In this document: positions 1 to 6,919 of the stretch, piece by piece
How positions within the stretch are numbered: the stretch's first letter is position 1
How the letters are laid out: every line of letters starts with the position of its first letter
From: UBA3839 sp963627995
GTDB taxonomy: Bacteria > Bacteroidota > Bacteroidia > Bacteroidales > Bacteroidaceae
Direction of reading: 5' to 3'
Assembly (NCBI GenBank): GCA_963627995.1
Contig: CAVGCV010000007.1
Location: 29,983-93,982, forward strand
DNA: 64,000 bases
Program-made: the position numbers and the translations under genes
The notes under the pieces: generated by a model
The model's database searches: none
Told to the model about the DNA's origin: nothing
Seen by the model: the letters and a program-made list of their open reading frames with translations, nothing else

Positions 1-1631
1 AGGCGAAGGGGCAGCAGGTCTATTTCCCCAGCGACCTTGAGTCGGCCATCTACGTGTCGAAGTCGGCATCATCGGCCACCGTCACGCTCCGCCGCATCGA
101 CACGGCCGAGGAGCTGACCGTGCCCATCGCCGCCACCTGCGAGGGAGGCGACGCCTACAGCTTCCCCGCGAGCGTCACCTTCCCCGCAGGGAAGGCCGCC
201 GCCGACTACGTCATCACCTACGACCCCGACGCCATCGCCTACGACGACTTCAAGGAACTGACCCTCAGGATTGCCGACGAGGCCTACACCACGCCCTACG
301 GCCACTCGTCCTTCACGGGGACGATAGGCGCCATCGCCTACGGCGAATGGGAGAAGTACGGGGACGGCACCTGCACCTACACCTACAACGCCTACTACGC
401 CGGCGACGACAGCCCGCTGAGCATCTCGCGCCGCACGAGCGTCACCGACAAGAACGTCGTGCAGTTCCGGATCGGCGGCTGGTTCGACGGCGGTGACGGC
501 GGCATCGACCTCTTCGTCGAGTGCAACAGCGCGACCGGCGTGGCGAAGGTGTCGCCGCAGGCCACGACCACGGCAATCTACGGCTACGTGATCAGCGTCT
601 GCGACAACAACACCTTCAAGGCGGAAATCGGCGGAAACGACGACACCGGTGCCTACGGCACTTACGACGCGGCCGCCGGCATCATCACCCTCCCGATGAC
701 CTACTACCTCCCCGACTACGACAACTTCGAGCTGATAACGGGCGAGGAGACCATCACCATCGACGGCAACTTCGAGCGCAGCGACTACAGCGCCGACGTG
801 GCCTACGCCGGCAAGTTCATCGACGGCAGCGAGAACCTGCATGTCGTGGCGAACGCATGGTTCGGTGCCGACGTGGCCTCGGCCAAGGCTGCCGTCCTGC
901 CCGCCGACTTCACGGAGGAAACCGTCATGGCCATCGCCGACGGCTCGTACGCGGGCGACGTCGCCGACGTCAAGGTGACGACAACCGGCCAGACGCCGCA
1001 GGAAATCCGGATACCCTCCGACGGCCTCGCAACGGGCAAGTACAGCGTCGTCCTCCTCTCCTTCGACGAGGACGGGGCGATGCGTGACTTCAGCTACGCC
1101 GACTTCGTCTACATCGCGGGCGGCACGTCGTCGTGGAGCGAACTGGCGAAGGGCACCTACACCTACTCGGTGTTCTTCGGGACCGACGAGGAGCCGCAGG
1201 CGAAAGCGGCAAGCCTGTTCAAGAGCGACGACTTCGCCGGCACCTACAAGCTCGCGCCGTGGGGCGCAGGGGCGCAGCTGCAGTTCACCATGGACGCCGC
1301 GGGCGGCATCCTCGTCGAGAGCCAGCCGACCGGCTACGAGGTGGAGAACTACGGCATGGTCTATGTCGCCGACCTGACGACGGCCGACGCAGCGGCGCAG
1401 CCCAGCTCCTACGACCCGGCCACCGGCATCTACACGTTCAGCCTCATCTACTATCTCGACGACGGCACCGCGGTCGCCGACGGCACCGAGACCTTCGACC
1501 CGAACACGGGGGCGGCGACCTCGAGCGTGAAGATGCGCCGGGCAAGCAGCGCGAAAATCGAGCGCAAGGCCCACAACGGCAACAGGCCGGTGGCGCTCAG
1601 CAGGGCTCTCCGCAACCTGAAGCTAAAGTAG
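1..1631 (+). CDS. Secreted surface protein with two related beta-rich modules (5' end outside window)
   Basis: The reading frame is open from base 3, so the true start lies upstream; the GTG at 54 is only an internal codon. The visible part is about 542 residues of Asp/Gly/Thr/Tyr-rich, beta-strand-like sequence, as in Bacteroidales exported lipoproteins. The N-terminal part resembles a Calx-beta or DUF1735-like Ig fold. Two modules, around visible residues 115-260 and 375-510, share the pattern G(T/C)YTY near their start and a GIYTF/GIITLP-YYL motif near their end. They look like an internal duplication. No catalytic motif or C-terminal sorting signal was recognised. The gene ends with a basic tail (RALRNLKLK). 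Function unknown; surface adhesion or glycan binding is only a guess. Confidence 0.6.
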   Translation, partial: AKGQQVYFPSDLESAIYVSKSASSATVTLRRIDTAEELTVPIAATCEGGDAYSFPASVTFPAGKAAADYVITYDPDAIAYDDFKELTLRIADEAYTTPYGHSSFTGTIGAIAYGEWEKYGDGTCTYTYNAYYAGDDSPLSISRRTSVTDKNVVQFRIGGWFDGGDGGIDLFVECNSATGVAKVSPQATTTAIYGYVISVCDNNTFKAEIGGNDDTGAYGTYDAAAGIITLPMTYYLPDYDNFELITGEETITIDGNFERSDYSADVAYAGKFIDGSENLHVVANAWFGADVASAKAAVLPADFTEETVMAIADGSYAGDVADVKVTTTGQTPQEIRIPSDGLATGKYSVVLLSFDEDGAMRDFSYADFVYIAGGTSSWSELAKGTYTYSVFFGTDEEPQAKAASLFKSDDFAGTYKLAPWGAGAQLQFTMDAAGGILVESQPTGYEVENYGMVYVADLTTADAAAQPSSYDPATGIYTFSLIYYLDDGTAVADGTETFDPNTGAATSSVKMRRASSAKIERKAHNGNRPVALSRALRNLKLK

Positions 1632-1756
1632 GGCTCTCCCCCCTACGTGCCTGAACGGCAGGCGCGCTCCCGGGACACCGGGGGCGCGTCCGCCGTTTTT
1701 TTTTGCACGCCCCCGCCGCCGGCCGCCCGGGCGCGCCCCGACGGCGGCGGGGCGGG

Positions 1757-1873
1757 GGCGGAAAAACGTCCGCAGAGTTTCCTCCCGCGCTCCGCGGAGA
1801 AAACAAATTTCGTCCGCGGAGGAAACATATTTTCTCCGCGGACGTTTTTTCCGCCCCTCCGCAGTGTTTTTTT
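1757..1873 (-). repeat. Interspersed palindromic repeat, copy A
   Basis: One of five related intergenic repeats in the window, reversed relative to the others. It contains several CTCCGCGGA-type palindromes separated by short A/T tracts. The central hairpin has arms CGTCCGCGGAG (1811-1821) and CTCCGCGGACG (1834-1844). On the minus strand it begins with the AAAACACTGCGGAGG motif shared with copies B, D and E. It ends just before the GSCFA promoter. Confidence 0.85.
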
Positions 1874-1888
1874 CAGCGGTTTTTCCGC

Positions 1889-1896
1889 TACCTTTG
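1889..1896 (+). promoter_or_regulatory. -7 element TACCTTTG for the GSCFA-murF operon
   Basis: TACCTTTG matches the Bacteroidetes primary sigma -7 consensus TAnnTTTG and lies 28 bp before the chosen ATG. No good TTTG is visible at -33, where there is a T-run instead. Confidence 0.6.
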
Positions 1897-1924
1897 CACA
1901 AAGGAAGCCAGGCCGGAAGCCCTC

Positions 1925-2923
1925 ATGCAGTTCACCACCCCCATCGCCATCAAGCCGTCGCGGCTGCGCGTCGGCCACAGCACCCCGCTGCTGCTGCTCG
2001 GCTCGTGCTTCGCCGACAGCATGGGGGCGCGGCTGCGCGCCGACAAGTTCGACTGCGTGGCCAATCCGTTCGGCACGCTCTACAACCCCCTCTCCATCGC
2101 CGACCACATCGGCCGCTGCCTCGACGGGCGCCGCTACGCGGAGGACTGCGCGGAGGTCGTGGCGGACGCGGCGCGCGGCGTGGCGTTCAGCTGGATGCAC
2201 CACGGCCGCTTCTCCGCCCCGACGGCGGCGGAGCTGGTGGCGCGGATGAACGCGGCGCAGGAGGCGGCTGCGCGGCGGCTGCTGGCGCCGGGCGCGGTGG
2301 TGGCGGTGACGCTGGGCACGGCCTACGCCTACCGCCTGCGGGCGACGGGCGCGGTGGTGGCCAACTGCCACAAGCAGCCCGACGCGCTGTTCGCGCGTGA
2401 GCGCCTGCCTGCCTCCGCCATCGCCGCCGTGTGGCGCGACACCATCCGCCGGCTGCGCGCGGCGAATCCCGGCGCGGCGGTGGTCATGACCGTGAGCCCC
2501 GTCCGCCACCGGCGCGACGGGCTGCACGCCAACCAGCTGGGCAAGGCGGAGCTGCTGCTCGCCGTGGACGCGCTGGAGCGCGAGGGGCTGTGCGAATACT
2601 TCCCCGCCTACGAGCTGCTGACGGACGAGCTGCGCGACTACCGCTTCTACGCCGACGACATGGTGCACCCCTCGCCGCTGGCGGAGGACTACATCTACGG
2701 GCGGCTGACCGACACGTTCGTGCCGCCCGGGGAGCAGGAGCTGACGCGGCGGTGCCGCGCGGTGCGCGCCGCGCTGGCCCACCGCCCGTCCGACCCCGCC
2801 GGCGCCGCGACGCGGCAGCTGGCCGGGCGCGCGCTGGCGCAGATTGAGGACATCAACAAGGCGCACCCCGGCATGGACTGGAGTGCGGAACGTAGCCTAT
2901 GCAATACACGATTGAGGAAATAG
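1925..2923 (+). CDS. GSCFA domain-containing protein
   Basis: A 332-residue protein of the GSCFA family (PF08885), which is common in Bacteroidetes. The defining motif GSCFA is at about residues 26-30, followed by the conserved NPFGTLYNP segment and a late DDMVHPS motif. The layout resembles SGNH/GDSL-type esterases, with Ser in GSCFADS and the D..H pair near the C-terminus. No reaction has been firmly assigned. The ATG at 1925 sits 28 bp after a TACCTTTG promoter; an open frame further upstream crosses a repeat and is rejected. The 3' end overlaps murF-alr by 25 nt, so the two are co-translated, which suggests a cell-envelope role. No signal peptide is evident. Confidence 0.9.
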   Translation: MQFTTPIAIKPSRLRVGHSTPLLLLGSCFADSMGARLRADKFDCVANPFGTLYNPLSIADHIGRCLDGRRYAEDCAEVVADAARGVAFSWMHHGRFSAPTAAELVARMNAAQEAAARRLLAPGAVVAVTLGTAYAYRLRATGAVVANCHKQPDALFARERLPASAIAAVWRDTIRRLRAANPGAAVVMTVSPVRHRRDGLHANQLGKAELLLAVDALEREGLCEYFPAYELLTDELRDYRFYADDMVHPSPLAEDYIYGRLTDTFVPPGEQELTRRCRAVRAALAHRPSDPAGAATRQLAGRALAQIEDINKAHPGMDWSAERSLCNTRLRK

Positions 2924-5406
2924 CGCGCATCATCGGCGCTGAGAGGACGGGCGGCCGGGCCGCGCCGGAGGGGGAGGGCCGCGAGGCGGTGAACTGGCTG
3001 CTCATCGACAGCCGCTCGCTCTGCTTCCCGGAGGAGACGCTGTTCTTCGCGCTGAAGACGCGGCGCAACGACGGCCACCGCTACATCGGCGAGCTGCGCC
3101 GGCGGGGCGTGCGCTACTTCGTGGTGGAGGACGTGCCCGCCGACGCCGGCGGGGCGGTGTTCCTGCGGGTGGGCGACACGCTGCGCGCGCTGCAGGCGCT
3201 GGCCGCGCACCACCGCGGCCGCTTCGCGGTGCCGGTGGTGGCCATCACGGGCTCCAACGGCAAGACGACGGTGAAGGAGTGGCTCTACCAGCTGCTCTCG
3301 CCCGACTACAACGTGTGCCGCTCGCCGCGCAGCTACAACTCGCAGGTGGGCGTGCCGCTCTCGCTGTGGCTCATGGACAGCCACACGGACATCGCCATCA
3401 TCGAGGCGGGCGTGTCGCACCCGGGCGAGATGGAGCGGCTCAACGCCATCATCCGCCCCACCACGGGCGTGGTGACCAACATCGGGCAGGCGCACCAGGA
3501 GAACTTCCTGACGCTCGACATCAAGTGCATGGAGAAGCTGCAGCTGCTGCGCGGCTGCCGCACGGCGGTGGTGAACATGAGCGACACGTGCGTGGCGCGC
3601 TGCGCCCCGGCCATCCCCGCCGGCGTGGAGCGGGTGGCGTGGAACACGCAGGAGAACGCGCGCCCGGGCGACGCGGCCATCGTGGTGCGCGGCGTGGAGA
3701 AGGGCGAGCGGCAGGCCACGGTGCGCTTCGCCATCAACGACGAGGTGGGGCAGTTCACCATCCCCTTCATCGACGCGGCGGCCATCGAGAACGCCGTCAC
3801 CTGCCTGGCCGTCTGCGTGAGCCTGCGCCTCAGCCCCGACGACATCTGCCGGCGCATGGAGCGGCTCGAGCCGGTGGCGATGCGCCTGGAGGTGAAGGAC
3901 GGACGCAACGGATGCACGCTCATCAACGACACCTACAACTCCGACGTGCACTCGCTCGACATCGCGCTCGACTTCATGTCGCGCCGCCCCGACACGCGGC
4001 GGCAGCGGCGCACGCTCATCCTGTCCGACATCCTGCAAAGCGGCGAGTCGCCGCGCTCGCTCTACAGCCGCGTGGCGCAGATGGCGGCGAGCCGGGGCAT
4101 CGAGAAGCTCGTGGGCGTGGGCGAGGGCATCGCGGCGTGCGCCGCCTACTTCCCCATGGAGAGCCACTTCTTCCGGACGACGGACGAGCTGCTGGAGAGC
4201 CGCCTGTTCGCGGAGCTGCACGACGAGTTCATCCTCGTGAAGGGCGCGCGGCAGTTCCGCTTCGACAAGCTGTCGGACCGCCTGACGCTGAAGGTGCACC
4301 AGACCATCCTCGAGGTGAACCTCAACGCGCTGGTGGAGAACCTCAACCACTACCGCGACTTCCTGCGCCCCACGGGCGGCGGCGGGCGCGTGAAGGTGAC
4401 GTGCATGGTGAAGGCGTCGGGCTACGGCATCGGCTCGGTGGAGGCGTCGAAGACGCTGCAGGACAACGGGGTGGACTACCTGGCGGTGGCCGTGGCCGAC
4501 GAGGGCGCGGACCTGCGCAAGGCGGGCATCACCGCCAACATCATGGTGATGAACCCGGAGATGACCTCGTTCAAGATGCTCTTCGACCACCGCCTCGAGC
4601 CGGAGGTCTTCAACTTCGACATCCTGGAGGCCCTCATCCGCGCGGCGGAGAAGGAGGGCATCACCAACTTCCCCGTGCACATCAAGCTCGACACGGGCAT
4701 GCACCGCCTGGGCTTCGACCCCGACAGCGACATGCCGCGCCTGGTGGAGCGGCTGAGGCGGCAGGCGGCCATCATCCCCTGCTCGGTGTTCAGCCACTTC
4801 GTGGGCAGCGACGAGGACGGGCTCGACACGTTCTCGCAGGAGCAGTTCCGCCGCTTCGACGCGGGCGCGCGCCAGCTGCAGGCCGCCTACGCCCACCGCA
4901 TCCTGCGCCACATCTGCAACACGGCGGGCATCGAGCACTTCCCGCAGTACCACCTCGACATGGTGCGCCTGGGGCTGGGGCTCTACGGCATCGACCCCCG
5001 CACGAACCGCGTCATCAACAACGTGGTGACGCTCAAGACGACCATCCTGCAGATACGCCGCGTGCCGGCCGGCGACAGCGTCGGCTACGGGCGCCGCTCG
5101 TACGTGGAGCGCGACAGCCGCGTGGCGGCCATCCCCATCGGCTACGCCGACGGGCTGAACCGCCGGCTGGGCAACCGCAACTGCTACTGCCTGGTGAACG
5201 GGCGGCGCGCGCCCTACCTGGGCAACATCTGCATGGACGTGTGCATGATTGACGTGACGGACATCGACTGCCGCGAGGGCGACCACGCCGTCATCTTCGG
5301 CGGCGACCTGCCCGTGACGGTGCTGAGCGACGCGCTCGGCACGATTCCCTACGAGGTGCTGACGGGCATCTCCACGCGCGTGCAGCGCGTGTACGTGCAG
5401 GAGTGA
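2899..5406 (+). CDS. murF-alr: Bifunctional UDP-MurNAc-tripeptide:D-Ala-D-Ala ligase / alanine racemase
   Basis: An 835-residue fusion typical of Bacteroidetes. The N-terminal half is a Mur ligase (MurF) with the ATP-binding P-loop ITGSNGKTT at about residues 116-124 and a following SYNSQVGVPLS segment. It adds D-Ala-D-Ala to the UDP-MurNAc-tripeptide in the cytoplasm. The C-terminal half is a fold-type III PLP alanine racemase. MVKASGYGIG carries the predicted PLP lysine at about K505, and SVGYGRRSYV with IPIGYADG marks the C-terminal barrel/active-site region. The fusion couples D-Ala supply to its use in peptidoglycan precursor synthesis. The start overlaps the end of the GSCFA gene by 25 nt. 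A strong hairpin terminator follows. Length and motifs look complete. Confidence 0.96.
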   Translation: MQYTIEEIARIIGAERTGGRAAPEGEGREAVNWLLIDSRSLCFPEETLFFALKTRRNDGHRYIGELRRRGVRYFVVEDVPADAGGAVFLRVGDTLRALQALAAHHRGRFAVPVVAITGSNGKTTVKEWLYQLLSPDYNVCRSPRSYNSQVGVPLSLWLMDSHTDIAIIEAGVSHPGEMERLNAIIRPTTGVVTNIGQAHQENFLTLDIKCMEKLQLLRGCRTAVVNMSDTCVARCAPAIPAGVERVAWNTQENARPGDAAIVVRGVEKGERQATVRFAINDEVGQFTIPFIDAAAIENAVTCLAVCVSLRLSPDDICRRMERLEPVAMRLEVKDGRNGCTLINDTYNSDVHSLDIALDFMSRRPDTRRQRRTLILSDILQSGESPRSLYSRVAQMAASRGIEKLVGVGEGIAACAAYFPMESHFFRTTDELLESRLFAELHDEFILVKGARQFRFDKLSDRLTLKVHQTILEVNLNALVENLNHYRDFLRPTGGGGRVKVTCMVKASGYGIGSVEASKTLQDNGVDYLAVAVADEGADLRKAGITANIMVMNPEMTSFKMLFDHRLEPEVFNFDILEALIRAAEKEGITNFPVHIKLDTGMHRLGFDPDSDMPRLVERLRRQAAIIPCSVFSHFVGSDEDGLDTFSQEQFRRFDAGARQLQAAYAHRILRHICNTAGIEHFPQYHLDMVRLGLGLYGIDPRTNRVINNVVTLKTTILQIRRVPAGDSVGYGRRSYVERDSRVAAIPIGYADGLNRRLGNRNCYCLVNGRRAPYLGNICMDVCMIDVTDIDCREGDHAVIFGGDLPVTVLSDALGTIPYEVLTGISTRVQRVYVQE

Positions 5407-5439
5407 CGGGCGGAGGGCGGCCCGCCGGGCATGCAGGCG

Positions 5440-5474
5440 AAAAGGGAACGCATCAGCGCGATGCGTTCCCTTTT
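5440..5474. terminator. Bidirectional intrinsic terminator between convergent genes
   Basis: AAAAGGGAACGCATC and GATGCGTTCCCTTTT form a near-perfect stem around the small loop AGCGC. T-runs are available on both strands. It terminates murF-alr on the plus strand and overlaps the last codons and stop of the small minus-strand gene. Confidence 0.85.
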
Positions 5475-5665
5475 TCTCTCAGCAGCTCCGCGAACCGCTC
5501 GCGGATGGCGGCGCGGCGGACGGCGGGCAGGTCGGGCAGGAGCTCGCCGAGGACTTCGGCGAGGGACTGCTCCGCCCATGCCCGCATCTGCGCCTTGCCC
5601 AGGCGCAGGCCGGCGGAGAGGTCGTTGCGCGGCAGGAGGGAGCGGTTGAAGTTTCCGTCGCTCAT
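5453..5665 (-). CDS. Small conserved Bacteroidales protein (70 aa)
   Basis: A 70-residue protein beginning MSDGNFNRSLLPRNDL. I recall this N-terminus from short uncharacterised Bacteroides/Prevotella proteins, but no function is known to me. The middle and C-terminus are predicted helical and charged (AQMRAWAEQSLAEVL..., RAAIRERFAELLREKG), with no signal peptide or membrane segment. The ATG at 5665 is chosen because the conserved motif starts there; longer upstream frames run through a GC hairpin. It is the last gene of the ompH/bamA strand, separated from ompH by a hairpin. Its stop codon falls inside the terminator it shares with murF-alr. Confidence 0.7.
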   Translation of the reverse strand: MSDGNFNRSLLPRNDLSAGLRLGKAQMRAWAEQSLAEVLGELLPDLPAVRRAAIRERFAELLREKGNASR

Positions 5666-5711
5666 GGTGTGGGGCCGGTGTCTTTTGGAAAAAAGAAAGG
5701 AATGGAAGAGG

Positions 5712-5759
5712 GCGGCACGGAGCGCGCCGCGGCCCTGGGCCGCGCACGCTCCGTGCCGC
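5712..5759 (-). terminator. Hairpin terminator after the second ompH
   Basis: GCGGCACGGAGCG (5712-5724) pairs perfectly with CGCTCCGTGCCGC (5747-5759), and the interior CGCGGCCC/GGGCCGCG adds to the stem. On the minus strand a pyrimidine-rich tail follows. Confidence 0.65.
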
Positions 5760-5786
5760 ACGAGACGGGGCGGGGGGAAGCCCGCC

Positions 5787-6284
5787 TTACTTGAGGCCGA
5801 GCTTCGACTTCACCTGCGCGGTGATGTCGGCGGAGAGGGTCTCGGAGATGTAGGGGATGCCGCTCGTCGCGTCCATGACGTAGACGTAGCCTCCGGCCGC
5901 GCCGAGCTCCTTGACGGCTGCCGACACCTTTTCGGAAATGAGCTGGAGCTTCTCGTTCTGCACCTTCGCGAGCTCCTGGCGGCTGGTCTGCTCGTACTGC
6001 TGCAGGCGCTGGTAGAGGTCCTGGAGCTCCTGCTGGCGGCGCTGCTTGACGGCGTCGACCATGGTGGCCTGGTTCTTCTCGAAGTCCTCGCCCTTGGTCT
6101 GGAACTCGTCCTGCATGCGCTTGAACTCCTCCTCGTACTGCTTCGACATGGACTGGAGCTCGGTCTGCGCCGCAGTGTACTCGGGCATGGCCTGGATGAC
6201 CTCGGCGGAGTTGAAGTGCGCGAACTTCTGTGCGAATACGCTCATCGGGAGTGCCACAAGGAGCGTGAGAATTGCTTTTTTCAT
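5787..6284 (-). CDS. OmpH/Skp-family periplasmic chaperone
   Basis: A 165-residue OmpH family protein (PF03938). The signal peptide MKKAILTLLVALPMSVFA is cut before QKFAHFNSAEV. The rest is a long coiled coil (roughly residues 35-110, rich in Q/E/K, EFKRMQDEFQTKGEDFEKNQ) and a C-terminal beta segment, as in Skp. Skp-type chaperones hold unfolded outer-membrane proteins on their way to BamA. It is the distal member of a tandem ompH pair directly downstream of bamA; 51 bp separate it from the first copy. The two paralogues differ enough to suggest division of labour. Confidence 0.92.
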   Translation of the reverse strand: MKKAILTLLVALPMSVFAQKFAHFNSAEVIQAMPEYTAAQTELQSMSKQYEEEFKRMQDEFQTKGEDFEKNQATMVDAVKQRRQQELQDLYQRLQQYEQTSRQELAKVQNEKLQLISEKVSAAVKELGAAGGYVYVMDATSGIPYISETLSADITAQVKSKLGLK

Positions 6285-6335
6285 TCTTCTGTTTTATTGG
6301 TTTTTGGATGATGGTTCGTTGCCTGGCGTGGCGGC

Positions 6336-6851
6336 TCAGTGGGCGTAGCCGAGCTTCGTGAGCACCTCGTCGCTGATGTCGATCTTGGGCGAGGCGTAGA
6401 TGATGCTTCCGCCCGAGGCGCGGTCGACGACGAGCTGGTAGCCGCGCTGGTCGCAGATGTCCTTGACGGCGTTGTAGATTTCGTCCTGGATGGGCGACAT
6501 GAGGCTCTGGCGCTTCTTGTAGAGCTCGCCCTCGCTGCCGAAGTACTTCTTCTTGAGTTCGCTGGCCTGCTTCTCCTTCTGCATGATGGCCTCCTCGGTC
6601 TTGGTCTTCTGCGCGTCGGACAGGAAGACGGACTCCGACTGGTATTTCTTGTACTGCGCCTCGACGTCCTTGAGGATGGCGTCGATTTCGCCCTCCCACT
6701 TCTTCGACGCCTGGTTGAGCTGTTCGTTGGCGCGCTCGTAGGCCGGCACGTTCCTGAGGATGTACTCCATGTCGACGAGCGCGAACTTCTGCGCGCTGGC
6801 TGCCACGAACGCCGTTGTGGCGAGCACGAGGGTGATGAGTGCTTTCTTCAT
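6336..6851 (-). CDS. OmpH/Skp-family periplasmic chaperone (first copy)
   Basis: A 171-residue OmpH/Skp-like protein. The signal peptide MKKALITLVLATTAFVAASA is followed by QKFALVDMEYILRNVPAYERA, the family start motif. A coiled-coil arm covers about residues 35-115, and a C-terminal beta segment includes GYQLVVDRASGGSIIYASP. The start at 6851 is placed by the signal peptide; a much longer upstream frame runs antisense to bamA and is not coding. It sits 68 bp downstream of bamA and 51 bp upstream of its paralogue, consistent with one operon for outer-membrane protein assembly. Confidence 0.93.
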   Translation of the reverse strand: MKKALITLVLATTAFVAASAQKFALVDMEYILRNVPAYERANEQLNQASKKWEGEIDAILKDVEAQYKKYQSESVFLSDAQKTKTEEAIMQKEKQASELKKKYFGSEGELYKKRQSLMSPIQDEIYNAVKDICDQRGYQLVVDRASGGSIIYASPKIDISDEVLTKLGYAH

Positions 6852-6919
6852 AATCAGTGAGTTTTTTGGGGTTTGTCTGTCTGCGAGGTCGGGCCGCGGG
6901 CCGCGCGCCGGGCGTCCGG

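Noticed and set aside
1703..1924. A longer GSCFA gene starting at 1703
   Set aside because: The extension is translated from the interspersed repeat and lies upstream of the promoter; it shows no protein-like conservation.
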